A stretch of DNA of 23,174 nucleotides from JBCCEV01 sp039030125 (GTDB taxonomy: Bacteria; Pseudomonadota; Gammaproteobacteria; Ga0077536). The position numbers and the translations under genes are program-made. The stretch spans positions 1 through 23,174 of the forward strand of contig JBCCEV010000058.1 in NCBI GenBank assembly GCA_039030125.1. The letters run 5' to 3'. This document shows, piece after piece, positions 7,968 to 15,693 of the stretch. The notes beneath the pieces were generated by a model. That model was not told where the DNA came from and did no database searches. It saw nothing but the letters and a program-made list of their open reading frames with translations. The stretch's first letter is position 1. Every line of letters begins with the position of its first letter.

Positions 7968-8908
7968 TGCGCGTGCCGGCGGATCTGCCCCAATGGGACG
8001 AGGCGGTTATCAAAGCGTATCGATTACAGCGCTTAGAAATACGTCACGGCGAGCACATGGTCCGCCTGTTCCGTGCGCGTGGCGGTAAAATAATTGCCAA
8101 TGCGCCTTATCTCGAATACGGCGGCTTGGCGGCGGCGAGCGACACCCCCCAAGTCTTGGCCGACGAACTCATCGAACTCATGACTCAGCATGGCGCCCAG
8201 ACCTTGTTACTTAAATCGCGGGAACAACTAGATATTAGCGGCACACCGTTCGTGGGCAGTGAAAACTACGTCACCTTCGAACTCGACTTAAGCGGCGGAC
8301 CCGACGACCTGTGGGAAAATCACCTCAACGCTAAAACACGCAACCAAACCCGCAAGGCCGATAAGGCTGGTTTCAGCCGCTCGCTCGGCGGTGCTGAACT
8401 TCTTGACGATTTCTACCAGGTGTTGAGCCGTTGCTGGCGAGATCTGGGTACGCCAACTCACAAGAAACAGTTTTTCGAACAGATTCATACCGCGTTCGCA
8501 GACGCATGCTCTTTCATCGTCGTCTACGATTCGGGTAGACCGGTCGCTACCGCCTTGTTATTGGTGCTCGATGGTGCTTTGCATCACCCTTTCGCTGGCA
8601 CGCTCAATCACTACAAACCAACCAGTGTTAATAATTGGATGTACTGGGAGATAATGAAATTCGCTTGCTCAAATGGTCTGAAGATGTTTGAGATGGGGCG
8701 CGCGGACACCGAGGCGGGAACATTTCGTTTCAAGAAATCTTGGGGAGCGGAACCTATACCCTTACATTACTATTACCTGCTCAATCGAGGAGCTTCCGTA
8801 CCCGATCTGAATTCGCCGTTCTATCGGTGCGCAACCGCCTCCTGGCGCCATCTCCCGCTCGCTATCGCCCGGCGCGCTGGCCCCGCGCTTATTCGCTACG
8901 TACTTTAG
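7967..8908 (+). CDS. FemAB-type GNAT acyltransferase (PEP-CTERM-associated FemAB-like)
   Basis: This 313-aa protein has a double-GNAT FemAB architecture. The NAKTRNQTRKADKAGF segment (about 120), the CWRDLGTPTHKKQFFEQI segment and FEMGRADTEAGTFRFKKSWG (about 243-262) match FemAB-related proteins described with XrtA/PEP-CTERM exopolysaccharide loci (TIGR03019-like), as I recall the pattern. FemAB enzymes transfer aminoacyl or acyl groups; the PEP-CTERM relatives are presumed to work on envelope or extracellular material. The start ATG overlaps the stop of the preceding methyltransferase by one base, which implies coupled translation. No exosortase or glycosyltransferase is visible nearby, so the usual partners are absent from this window. 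The FAD monooxygenase starts 5 nt downstream. Confidence 0.85.
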   Translation: MRVPADLPQWDEAVIKAYRLQRLEIRHGEHMVRLFRARGGKIIANAPYLEYGGLAAASDTPQVLADELIELMTQHGAQTLLLKSREQLDISGTPFVGSENYVTFELDLSGGPDDLWENHLNAKTRNQTRKADKAGFSRSLGGAELLDDFYQVLSRCWRDLGTPTHKKQFFEQIHTAFADACSFIVVYDSGRPVATALLLVLDGALHHPFAGTLNHYKPTSVNNWMYWEIMKFACSNGLKMFEMGRADTEAGTFRFKKSWGAEPIPLHYYYLLNRGASVPDLNSPFYRCATASWRHLPLAIARRAGPALIRYVL

Positions 8909-8913
8909 ATTTT

Positions 8914-10056
8914 ATGCAAGCTAAACCACGAGTTCTCATTTCTGGCGCCGGCGTCGCTGGCCTGACATGCGCAATCTGGTTGGGTCGGGCAGGTTTCCGA
9001 CCAACCATAGTCGAGCGGGCGAACGACGTGCGCGCCGACGGCTACATCGTCTCCCTGTCTAATAAATCGTACAGTTTCGCCGTCGAACTTGGCTTGCTAG
9101 ATACTCTTAGAGCAGCCGCAGCGGGAATCAAAGAGTCGGCTTATCATCATCGCTCTGGACGCGCGATGCTGGAGCTTGACTACCAGGCCTTGTTTCGCGG
9201 CGTCGATATCATCCAAATCATGCGTGATGACTTACAGCGGGTGCTGTATGACGCTGCCTGTGCCGATGCGGATTTCAAATTTTCGGACTCTATCGCCAAG
9301 CTCACTAATTCAAACGACGGCGTCGATGTTTCCTTTGAAAGCGGCACCAGCGAGCGCTACGACCTGGTGATCGGCGCTGACGGATTACACTCCAACACCC
9401 GGAGCCTCGCATGGCCCGAGCAGGAGATCCAAAAACAGTATCTTGGTTTGTTTTCCGCAGCCTACCGATTGCCCAACGTTCTAGGCCTGCGCGACCGATT
9501 TGAAAATCATATGGAACAGAACCGCTACATGTGCGTGTACACCACACGCGCCGGTGATCTTGCTTGCGTGTTCATTTGGCAACGTGATGACCATGAGGCA
9601 CCCGACCCCCGACGACGCCGGGAGCTACTGCTCAAAGACTACACGGGAGCACCACGGGCCGCGCAGCAAGTCCTTGAGCAATGCCCTGACGGACTGTTCT
9701 ACATGGACCCGTTAATTCAAATTGACCTGGCGAGTTGGAGTAACAAGCGCGTTGTGCTGCTTGGCGACGCGGCACACTGCATGACGCTGTTATCTGGTCA
9801 GGGCGCCTCGGCAGCCTTTTGGGGCGCCAGCGAGCTGTGCAAAGCCTTGGCTACGCAATCCATCGGCGATGCGTTCGCGCACTACCAGCGCGCGCTGCAA
9901 CCAACCATTGCAGTTAAACAACCCGCCACGCTTAACGCGGCACGCTGGTATATCCCGGGCTCACCATTTCGCTACAAAACGCGCGACGCACTGATGACCT
10001 GTCTTCCAGACTTATTTTTCCAGCACTACTTTCGCAAGAAATACACATCTGCCTAG
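8914..10056 (+). CDS. FAD-dependent aromatic-type monooxygenase (UbiH/PHBH superfamily)
   Basis: This 380-aa class A flavoprotein monooxygenase has the N-terminal GAGVAG dinucleotide motif (11-16) and an acidic end of beta strand 2 in VERANDVRADG. The central DG motif reads GADGLHSNTR (154-163), and the GD motif with FAD ribityl contact reads VLLGDAAHCM (281-290) followed by SGQGASAAFWGA. Such enzymes hydroxylate or epoxidise aromatic and polyketide-like substrates using NAD(P)H and oxygen. The start ATG lies 5 nt after the FemAB-like stop; an open frame extending to 8740 is overlap with that gene and is not used. The stop overlaps the convergent methyltransferase stop by 4 nt (CTAG). Grouping with a methyltransferase and an acyltransferase suggests tailoring of a small molecule or lipid; the substrate is not known. 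Confidence 0.92.
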   Translation: MQAKPRVLISGAGVAGLTCAIWLGRAGFRPTIVERANDVRADGYIVSLSNKSYSFAVELGLLDTLRAAAAGIKESAYHHRSGRAMLELDYQALFRGVDIIQIMRDDLQRVLYDAACADADFKFSDSIAKLTNSNDGVDVSFESGTSERYDLVIGADGLHSNTRSLAWPEQEIQKQYLGLFSAAYRLPNVLGLRDRFENHMEQNRYMCVYTTRAGDLACVFIWQRDDHEAPDPRRRRELLLKDYTGAPRAAQQVLEQCPDGLFYMDPLIQIDLASWSNKRVVLLGDAAHCMTLLSGQGASAAFWGASELCKALATQSIGDAFAHYQRALQPTIAVKQPATLNAARWYIPGSPFRYKTRDALMTCLPDLFFQHYFRKKYTSA

Positions 10057-10766
10057 GCGCTGGTTTTCTCAACAACCAGCACCAAGGACGCTCCGATAAA
10101 ATTCGCGACCGCGCTATCAACATCCCTGCTGTGCCAGCTCAGAGTCGGGAAACTCACCAACGCATCGATGACCACAAACCCGTGGGCCTCACATGATTTC
10201 TTGACCTTATCGAGTGGGTGAGAATGAAGCGGAAATCGTGGGCGTTTGCGAAAACCATCGGCGACCGAAAACAACGCGTGCGCAATGCGGTGCACCCATG
10301 CGTTGTGGTTTCGCCAGACCAGGAACAATCGCGCCGCGGGTTTAAGGCACCGGGACGCTTCGGCGATGAAGGCGCTCACGGCTTGGTCGGTTTGTTGATT
10401 GAAAAACTGACACGCGAACCCCAGATCGAGCACGGCATCAGCGAAAGGTAGACGAAAGACATCGCCACGTACTACTTGGATGCCGTTTTTAGCCGCTGCG
10501 CAGCACGCCGAATGATTAAAGTCGACACCCACGATTTCGAACTCAGCGGATTGAAGGGGCAATCCCATCAAGCCTGATCCACAGGCGAAATCGGCAACTA
10601 AACCGCTGCGCTCACCAATCAAAGACAGTAGCAGTGCTTGTTCGCGTTCGAAGTAAGCCTGGGTTCGATAACCGTTCGCAAGCGCCGAATCGGCACCGAA
10701 CTCCGCACGGATCGCGATGTATCGATCGTCAGTGTGACGATCGGCGCCTACCTCAGCCATGCGCAT
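10053..10766 (-). CDS. Class I SAM-dependent methyltransferase
   Basis: This protein of about 237 aa has motif I as VADFACGSGLMGLPL, an acidic GVDFN after strand 2, GDVFRLPFADAVLDLGFA as the motif II/post-I region, and EASRCLKPAARLFLVWRN as motif III. It is a generic Rossmann methyltransferase and its substrate cannot be assigned. Two ATG starts six bases apart (10766 and 10760) are equally plausible. The gene lies 59 nt downstream of the nitroreductase on the same strand and could be the last gene of the 15480-10053 operon, although a GC palindrome (10771-10785) sits between them. Its stop overlaps the stop of the convergent FAD monooxygenase by 4 nt. Confidence 0.88.
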   Translation of the reverse strand: MRMAEVGADRHTDDRYIAIRAEFGADSALANGYRTQAYFEREQALLLSLIGERSGLVADFACGSGLMGLPLQSAEFEIVGVDFNHSACCAAAKNGIQVVRGDVFRLPFADAVLDLGFACQFFNQQTDQAVSAFIAEASRCLKPAARLFLVWRNHNAWVHRIAHALFSVADGFRKRPRFPLHSHPLDKVKKSCEAHGFVVIDALVSFPTLSWHSRDVDSAVANFIGASLVLVVEKTSA

Positions 10767-10770
10767 TTTG

Positions 10771-10785
10771 GGCGCCGACGGCGCC
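10771..10785. repeat. Inverted repeat GGCGCC-GAC-GGCGCC
   Basis: Two copies of the self-complementary hexamer GGCGCC are separated by 3 nt, in the 59-nt gap between the nitroreductase stop and the methyltransferase start (minus-strand order). It could form a short hairpin in the transcript or be a protein site. There is no T run, so a terminator role is weakly supported. Confidence 0.3.
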
Positions 10786-10825
10786 GTGGCATGAGGTGTT
10801 TACGATCACTGCAAGCGAGCGCCCA

Positions 10826-11479
10826 TCAAGCGACAAAGCTCACCCACGCATCCAGAGGCTCGCGATCGGTCACCAGGCGGTTCACCGGCGCTTCGCGATT
10901 CGCATGTCCGATCGCGATACCGCAAAAAAGCATGAGTTCCTGGGGAGCTCCGACGAACTCGGCAACCGCCAGCGGCCAATTGGCCCAAGCTTCCTGCGCG
11001 CAGGTATCCAAGCCCGCCTCTTGCGCCAATAACATGAAAGTTTGCAAGAACATGCCCAAGTCCGACCACTGAGGTGGCCCCATTACTCGGTCGACAAAAC
11101 AGAAGAACGCCGCTGGCGCATCAAAGAATTTGAAATTACGCGCCAAATGTTCCAGGCGCGCGGGTTTGTCATCACGGGGAATTTCGAGCAAGGCGTACAT
11201 GTCTTCACCACATTTGAAGCGCGAAGACCGGTATGGCTCCTTTAGGCCCGGAGGGTATACGGCGTACTCGGGCGTTTCGGGCTCGCGCTGATTGATGAAA
11301 TCCACGAATCGATGACGCGCATCACCATTAACAACATATACCCGCCAAGGTTGGAGGTTGCCACCCGAAGGCGCACGCGCTGATTTTTCGAGAAGCTCCC
11401 TAATGACATCATTCGATACGGGCGTCGGAAGGAAATTACGTACCGTCTTGCGTGCTTTGACAGCGCTTGAAACGTCCAC
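10826..11479 (-). CDS. Nitroreductase family FMN-dependent oxidoreductase
   Basis: This 217-aa protein begins with KARKTVRNFLPTPVSNDVI, the FMN-binding R-x-S/T-x-R region of nitroreductases. ARAPSGGNLQPWRVYVV follows, with the conserved Ser-Gly-x-Asn-x-Gln-Pro-Trp contact motif. The C-terminal part GIAIGHANREAPVNRLVTDREPLDAWVSF is typical. The family reduces nitro groups, quinones, enones or halogenated aromatics with NAD(P)H. The start is GTG at 11477-11479, with GAGGG about 10 nt upstream. It lies 17 nt after the MaoC-like gene, making it the fifth gene of the minus-strand operon. In this setting it may reduce an enone or enoyl intermediate rather than a nitro compound, which is inference. 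Confidence 0.92.
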   Translation of the reverse strand: MDVSSAVKARKTVRNFLPTPVSNDVIRELLEKSARAPSGGNLQPWRVYVVNGDARHRFVDFINQREPETPEYAVYPPGLKEPYRSSRFKCGEDMYALLEIPRDDKPARLEHLARNFKFFDAPAAFFCFVDRVMGPPQWSDLGMFLQTFMLLAQEAGLDTCAQEAWANWPLAVAEFVGAPQELMLFCGIAIGHANREAPVNRLVTDREPLDAWVSFVA

Positions 11480-11496
11480 GAACTGCTGACCCTCTT

Positions 11497-12345
11497 TTAC
11501 TGTTTAAGAAATTCGATCGCGCAATCGGCGACACATTTTTTTTGCGCATTCATCGCGCGCACGCATTTGAACACGCCAGAACTTCGCGCCGCTTGGATAA
11601 CGAGGGTGTCATCCCAGAACACCGGGCGCATGAATCTAATGCGAAGCGAGATCCGCGGGGCTTTGGAGTGCGAAAAAATAGGCTCCATCAAAAAATTCAT
11701 CGTTTGAGTCCCAGCGATGATTGGTGCTCGGAAACCTAATTTTTTGGCGACTTTAATGTCGTCATGAACTCGGTTATAGGTTCCTTCGCAATAGCGGACG
11801 GTAGTTGCCGGTGTGCAGACTTTCTCTCCCACATCCTCATAAGCGAGAGCATCAATCGGCGCACCGCCGCTTTTCGAACTCGGCTTGGCAGCGGTGGCGC
11901 GAGCAGCGTCGAGCAACAAAACTTCGGGTCTAACTTCAAAGGCGATGTCTCCTGCTTCATCGCGATAGATCCAGTTGCTCATCGCCACAAATCCGCGCGG
12001 ATGTTCAAGCGGTTCGGCAACCGTTCCCGCCATGATTAGCCGCTCACCCAACCTGATGGGGCGGTGCTGTTCAATATGATGAACGATATGAACCTGCCCC
12101 CAGCCCGGCATCGTTGCGACGATGGTGTTGGACAACATCACGATCGGCAGCCGGCTCAGCAGCGCGGGATCGACTTGATTTTGAAAAATATCGGCCGTAA
12201 TACCGCAGCATTGATGGAGGCGCTGCTGCTCCGAGGCTTCGATGACAACCTCTTTGGTTGGATAAGCGAAGCCTGATTCCAATCGATATTCACTGAACTC
12301 GGCCCGCTCCCAGGCCGGCATTTCCACTGGAACAATCTCGGCCAT
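11497..12345 (-). CDS. MaoC-like double hotdog (enoyl-CoA hydratase-type) protein with altered active site
   Basis: This 282-aa protein has the length of a double-hotdog hydratase. An N-terminal hotdog (about 1-145) has SNTIVATMPGWGQVHIVHH and the strand GERLIMAGTVAEPLEHPRGF. The C-terminal MaoC-like hotdog has YNRVHDDIKVAKKLGFRAPIIAG (about 190-212). In R-specific hydratases the corresponding motif contains D-x-N-P-x-H. Here Asn191 and His194 are kept but the Asp position appears to be Thr189, so classical hydration chemistry may be altered. The gene starts three bases after the SDR stop and 17 nt before the nitroreductase, within an operon with two acyl-CoA dehydrogenases. The expected role is hydration of an enoyl-CoA made by those dehydrogenases; a dehydratase or thioesterase-like role is possible. 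Confidence 0.85.
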   Translation of the reverse strand: MAEIVPVEMPAWERAEFSEYRLESGFAYPTKEVVIEASEQQRLHQCCGITADIFQNQVDPALLSRLPIVMLSNTIVATMPGWGQVHIVHHIEQHRPIRLGERLIMAGTVAEPLEHPRGFVAMSNWIYRDEAGDIAFEVRPEVLLLDAARATAAKPSSKSGGAPIDALAYEDVGEKVCTPATTVRYCEGTYNRVHDDIKVAKKLGFRAPIIAGTQTMNFLMEPIFSHSKAPRISLRIRFMRPVFWDDTLVIQAARSSGVFKCVRAMNAQKKCVADCAIEFLKQ

Positions 12346-12348
12346 GCG

Positions 12349-13167
12349 CTAATTCATGCGGATCCCGCCGCAAACATTAATAGCCTGGGCGGTGATTTCG
12401 CTGGCGTCATCGGAGGCCAGAAAGGCGACGGTGTTGCCGATGTCCTCAGCCGTTTGCGGTGTGCCGAAGGGGATCATTTGTTGAACAACCGCATCGAACA
12501 CGCTCTGTGGGGAGGCCCCACTCATCGCCGGATTTGCTTTCGAAAGGTAGTTTGCCAGGCGATCCCACATGGGCGTCCAAATGATCCCCGGGCAAACGGT
12601 GTTGACATTGACGTGATAGGGGGCAAGTTGCAGGGCCATCGATTGGGAGAGCGAAATGACCGCCGCCTTGCTCGCGGCGTAGGGCGCAAGGAACTCCAAG
12701 CCCTGACGACCCGCAACCGAGGCAATATTGATAATCCGGCCTGCTTTTTGTTCTTTGAAATAGGGAATAAATGCTCGGGCGGTTAAGAACACGCCTTTGA
12801 GGTTGACGTCCATCACGATGTCCCACTCATCGTCGGTCACGTTCTCGAGCAGCGGTGTTGGCGGATCATCGCCCTTAGGTAAACCATCAACTCCCGCGTT
12901 GCTGACCAGAATATCGACTTGGCCAAATTCATTGATACAAAACTCAAACAAAGCGCTGGTCTGTTCTGCCTCTCGAACGTCGGTCGTGATCGCATGTGCT
13001 ACAAAGCCTGCGTCCTGAAGCTCTTTTGCAACTTGATCAGCAAGCGTTTGCGAAATATCGCTAACGATAATTTTCGCGCCTTCCTGTGCAAGGCAACGAC
13101 CGATCCCTGCGCCAAGTCCCCCGCCGCCGCCAGTAACAACCGCGACCCGCCCGTCCAACTTTCCCAT
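12349..13167 (-). CDS. Short-chain dehydrogenase/reductase (classical SDR)
   Basis: This 272-aa classical SDR has the cofactor motif TGGGGGLG (12-19), Asp37 at the end of strand 2 (IIVSDIS, suggesting an NAD(H) preference), the N90-A-G motif, and N122 in DVNLKG. The catalytic Ser150 (INIASVAG) and Y163-x-x-x-K167 (YAASK) are both present, so all catalytic tetrad residues can be seen. It oxidises or reduces a hydroxyl/keto group. Between acyl-CoA dehydrogenase and hydratase genes, a beta-hydroxyacyl-CoA or hydroxysteroid-type dehydrogenase is a sensible expectation. It lies 14 nt after the second acyl-CoA dehydrogenase and 3 nt before the MaoC-like gene. The start ATG has a GGGGGACGC sequence just upstream that could serve as a ribosome site. 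Confidence 0.95.
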   Translation of the reverse strand: MGKLDGRVAVVTGGGGGLGAGIGRCLAQEGAKIIVSDISQTLADQVAKELQDAGFVAHAITTDVREAEQTSALFEFCINEFGQVDILVSNAGVDGLPKGDDPPTPLLENVTDDEWDIVMDVNLKGVFLTARAFIPYFKEQKAGRIINIASVAGRQGLEFLAPYAASKAAVISLSQSMALQLAPYHVNVNTVCPGIIWTPMWDRLANYLSKANPAMSGASPQSVFDAVVQQMIPFGTPQTAEDIGNTVAFLASDDASEITAQAINVCGGIRMN

Positions 13168-13181
13168 GCGTCCCCCTCCGA

Positions 13182-14303
13182 TTAAAGCCCGATAAGCGTC
13201 GCGAATCGATCGCGGTGAAAACTTGCGTCACCAAACAACTGCTGCGCCACTCTCGCACGTTTCATAAAAAGCCCGATATCCGATGCGTCGGTCATGCCAA
13301 TCCCGCCGTGCATCTGCAGCGCTTCGTTGGACACCAGTTCAAGCATCTCACAGCTCTTCGCCTTCGCAACGCTGCATAGCTCTGGCGCGACGGGGTCGTT
13401 CTCGTCCAACGCTTTTAGGGCACCAAACACCGCTGAGCGGGCAAGCTCGATTTCACAAAACATCTGCGCGGCGCGGTGCTTTAAAGCCTGAAAGGACCCG
13501 AGCGGTGCATCGAACTGCTCGCGCACTTGGAGATACTCAATCGTCCTGTCAAATGCCTCTTGAGCGATCCCAAGCATTTCGGCCGATAGCAGAGCGCGGG
13601 CGCCATCGAGCGCGCGCTCGAGCATGACCCGGCATTGCGTATCCGCGCTCAAACAATGGCTGTCAGGCACCACGACATCATTGAACACAATTTCTGCAAC
13701 GCTGTGCCCGTCCACAGTCTTCGCGCGCGTACGCATAACGCCCGCAAAACCCGGCTCAACGGCGAACAAACCCATTCCATTAGCGCCGACTTTCGCCAGA
13801 ACCAGGATTAAATCGGCGATGTGCCCATCCACCACAAAAATTTTCTGACCGGATAAGATGAATTCACCATTGTCTGGTGTTGCCTCAGTCGCGATTCGCT
13901 GCGGCGCATGACGACGATGCTCGTCGATCGCTAATGCTCCAATCAGATTGCCTTCAAGCAGCGGCGCTAAGTACCTCGCGCGAGCTTCCTTCGCGCCTGC
14001 GGCCAACAGCGGTGCGCAAATTGCTGCTGTCGACAGCAGTGGCGAGGCCACCAGGCGGCGGCCCGCCTGTTCCTGGAGTTCGCCCATGGCTTGGTAGCCG
14101 AACTCGATGCCACCGTGGCGCTCATCGATCAAGATACCGCCCCACCCCATTTCGATCATTTCTCCCCAAACAGCCCGATCAAAGCCGCTCTCATTGGCCT
14201 CATCGCGCAAGGCGCGCAGCGCGTCGACGGGAGAACGTTCGTCAAAAAAGCGACCGGCGGTATCGCGTAACAGCTCATAGTCAGATTGGTTGAGGCTAGC
14301 CAC
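13182..14303 (-). CDS. Acyl-CoA dehydrogenase, subunit lacking the catalytic Glu (probable beta partner)
   Basis: This 373-aa protein has a complete acyl-CoA dehydrogenase layout: an N-terminal helical domain, a beta domain ending at IVFNDVVVPDSH, and a C-terminal helical domain. The C-terminal domain holds REQFDAPLGSFQALKHRAAQM and NEALQMHGGIGMT, the FAD-binding region. The end reads RVAQQLFGDASFHRDRFA, where catalytic family members usually carry Y-x-G-T with a nearby catalytic Glu; no Glu is present. Steroid-degrading bacteria have adjacent dehydrogenase genes forming alpha2beta2 tetramers in which only one subunit is catalytic, and this protein resembles the non-catalytic type. The start is uncertain. 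GTG at 14301-14303 sits 4 nt after the upstream stop and is preferred. GTG at 14330 would add nine residues and overlap the upstream gene. Confidence 0.9.
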   Translation of the reverse strand: MASLNQSDYELLRDTAGRFFDERSPVDALRALRDEANESGFDRAVWGEMIEMGWGGILIDERHGGIEFGYQAMGELQEQAGRRLVASPLLSTAAICAPLLAAGAKEARARYLAPLLEGNLIGALAIDEHRRHAPQRIATEATPDNGEFILSGQKIFVVDGHIADLILVLAKVGANGMGLFAVEPGFAGVMRTRAKTVDGHSVAEIVFNDVVVPDSHCLSADTQCRVMLERALDGARALLSAEMLGIAQEAFDRTIEYLQVREQFDAPLGSFQALKHRAAQMFCEIELARSAVFGALKALDENDPVAPELCSVAKAKSCEMLELVSNEALQMHGGIGMTDASDIGLFMKRARVAQQLFGDASFHRDRFATLIGL

Positions 14304-14307
14304 CTTA

Positions 14308-15480
14308 TTAGTCCGGCAATCCGAGGACACGCTTTGCGATCACATTGAGCTGTACCTCCGAAGTTCCGCCTTCGATGGAGTTGCCCTTTGACCGTAACCA
14401 CGAACGGCAGAGCGTCAGATCGAGCGGATCGAAAGCGTCACCCTCCCAGCCCAAACCGTCGCTGCCGGCCAATTTCATCAACAGTTCGAACTTACTTTTG
14501 TTTTGCTCCGTGCCGTAATATTTCAGCATGGAGGCAACGCCCGCGGCGGCATCACCGCCGACTTTGGCGCGTTTGGAAGTCAATTCGAATGCCCGATCGC
14601 TAATAAGCTGCTTGGCCACCATATCCCGCAAGCTGGGATCGGTGATCTTGCCCGCAGCATCCCCAGCGTAACGCCTAGCGAGATCTTCAAGCGGCGGCAT
14701 TCGTTGCCCACCGCGCGCGCCGAGCTGAGAAATCATCCCGCGTTCGTGCGCTAACAGTTGCTTTGCAATAGCCCAGCCCCCATTAACCTCGCCGATCATC
14801 TGCGCCTTGGGAACTTTTACATCGGTGAAGAAAGTTTCACAAAAAGCTGACGCACCGCTGATTAATTTAATCGGCCGCACTTCAACGCCCGGGCTCTTCA
14901 TGTCGAACAAGATGAAGCTGATCCCGGCATGCTTGACGCTAGTGTCGGTTCGAACCAAGCAAAAAATCCAATCGGCGCGATGTGCCCATGATGTCCAGAT
15001 CTTCTGGCCGTTAATTAGCCAGTGATCCCCTTTATCTTCGGCGCGAGTCTGCAAATTAGCCAAGTCCGAGCCAGCATTCGGTTCGCTGTAACCCTGGCAC
15101 CACCAGATCTCGCCACGAACGATTGGAGGGAGGTATTGCGCTTTTTGCGCTTCGGTGCCGATGTCCAGCAATAACGGCCCCAACATATATAAACCGAAAC
15201 TAAACAACGGCGGGCGACACTCCAAACGTTGCATCTCTTCGGTAAGCACCGCACCTTCTTCTGAGGACAAACCGCCGCCACCATACTGCGTCGGCCAGGT
15301 TGGCGCAGTCCAACCGCGTGCCGCCATCCGTTCGAACCAAAGCTTGGAATCCGGATGCTTGAACTCAGGAGTCTTCCCGCCCCACACTCGCTCATCGTCC
15401 GGCATCGGCGTGCGCATTGAGGGCGGACAGTTTTCCTCCAGCCAAGCCCGGGTCTCTAACCGGAAAGCTTCTAAAGACAT
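14308..15480 (-). CDS. Acyl-CoA dehydrogenase, catalytic subunit type
   Basis: This 390-aa FAD-dependent acyl-CoA dehydrogenase opens the minus-strand operon. Its N-terminal part includes GWTAPTWPTQYGGGG and GPLLLDIGTEAQKAQYLPPI. The beta domain has the signature CQGYSEPNAGSDLA and the NGQKIWTSWAHRADW strand. The C-terminal end has GNSIEGGTSEVQLNVIAKRVLGLP, with Glu near 370 in the position of the catalytic base. Such enzymes introduce the alpha-beta double bond into an acyl-CoA; this subtype is often found with steroid or terpenoid side chains. The start ATG (15478-15480) has GGGGAT about 6 nt upstream, and a TATAAT box lies 27 nt from the start. The next gene begins 4 nt after its stop and encodes a dehydrogenase without catalytic Glu, so the two probably form one heteromeric enzyme. 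Confidence 0.95.
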   Translation of the reverse strand: MSLEAFRLETRAWLEENCPPSMRTPMPDDERVWGGKTPEFKHPDSKLWFERMAARGWTAPTWPTQYGGGGLSSEEGAVLTEEMQRLECRPPLFSFGLYMLGPLLLDIGTEAQKAQYLPPIVRGEIWWCQGYSEPNAGSDLANLQTRAEDKGDHWLINGQKIWTSWAHRADWIFCLVRTDTSVKHAGISFILFDMKSPGVEVRPIKLISGASAFCETFFTDVKVPKAQMIGEVNGGWAIAKQLLAHERGMISQLGARGGQRMPPLEDLARRYAGDAAGKITDPSLRDMVAKQLISDRAFELTSKRAKVGGDAAAGVASMLKYYGTEQNKSKFELLMKLAGSDGLGWEGDAFDPLDLTLCRSWLRSKGNSIEGGTSEVQLNVIAKRVLGLPD

Positions 15481-15507
15481 GCAGATCCCCAACAGTAAAT
15501 AGCGATG

Positions 15508-15513
15508 ATTATA
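15508..15513 (-). promoter_or_regulatory. Candidate -10 box (TATAAT) for the acyl-CoA dehydrogenase operon
   Basis: On the minus strand the sequence reads CCTTTATAATCATCG, a perfect TATAAT ending 27 nt before the ATG at 15480. A start site about 7 nt downstream would give a leader of about 20 nt containing the GGGGAT ribosome site. The -35 region is not consensus (GGTGAT at 17-nt spacing), which could mean activator dependence. Confidence 0.5.
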
Positions 15514-15555
15514 AAGGGACTCGAGTTGGGATCACCGCCTCCAGGCGGCTAAGTG

Positions 15556-15693
15556 ATGGGTTCCGAGCCGGCGCTTATCCGGGAAATGATCAAGCAAACA
15601 ATGGCAGGAATCGGCGCTGAAGCGCCGGGACAGCGTGGAGCGCCAAATTCAGACGCACTAGGTTCGCTCCTTCGACAAGCCCGGCCGCTATGA
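15556..15693 (+). CDS. Possible 45-aa small protein, uncertain
   Basis: The frame opens with ATG directly after an in-frame TAA-GTG, with an AGGCGG sequence about 7 nt upstream, and ends with TGA. The peptide starts MGSEPALIREMIKQTM and ends with GSLLRQARPL; the first half could form an amphipathic helix. I recognise no family, and third-position GC is neutral. It may be a real small protein, a remnant of a larger gene, or chance. Confidence 0.25.
   Translation: MGSEPALIREMIKQTMAGIGAEAPGQRGAPNSDALGSLLRQARPL
15612..15627. repeat. Perfect stem-loop CGGCGC-TGAA-GCGCCG
   Basis: Six-base perfect arms surround a TGAA loop inside the 542-nt divergent gap. No T run follows on either strand. It overlaps the possible 45-aa frame, so it may be coincidental or structural. 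Confidence 0.3.

Noticed and set aside
8740..8913. N-terminal extension of the FAD monooxygenase
   Set aside because: It lies inside the FemAB-like gene in another frame and has no family similarity; ATG at 8914 sits just before the GAGVAG motif.
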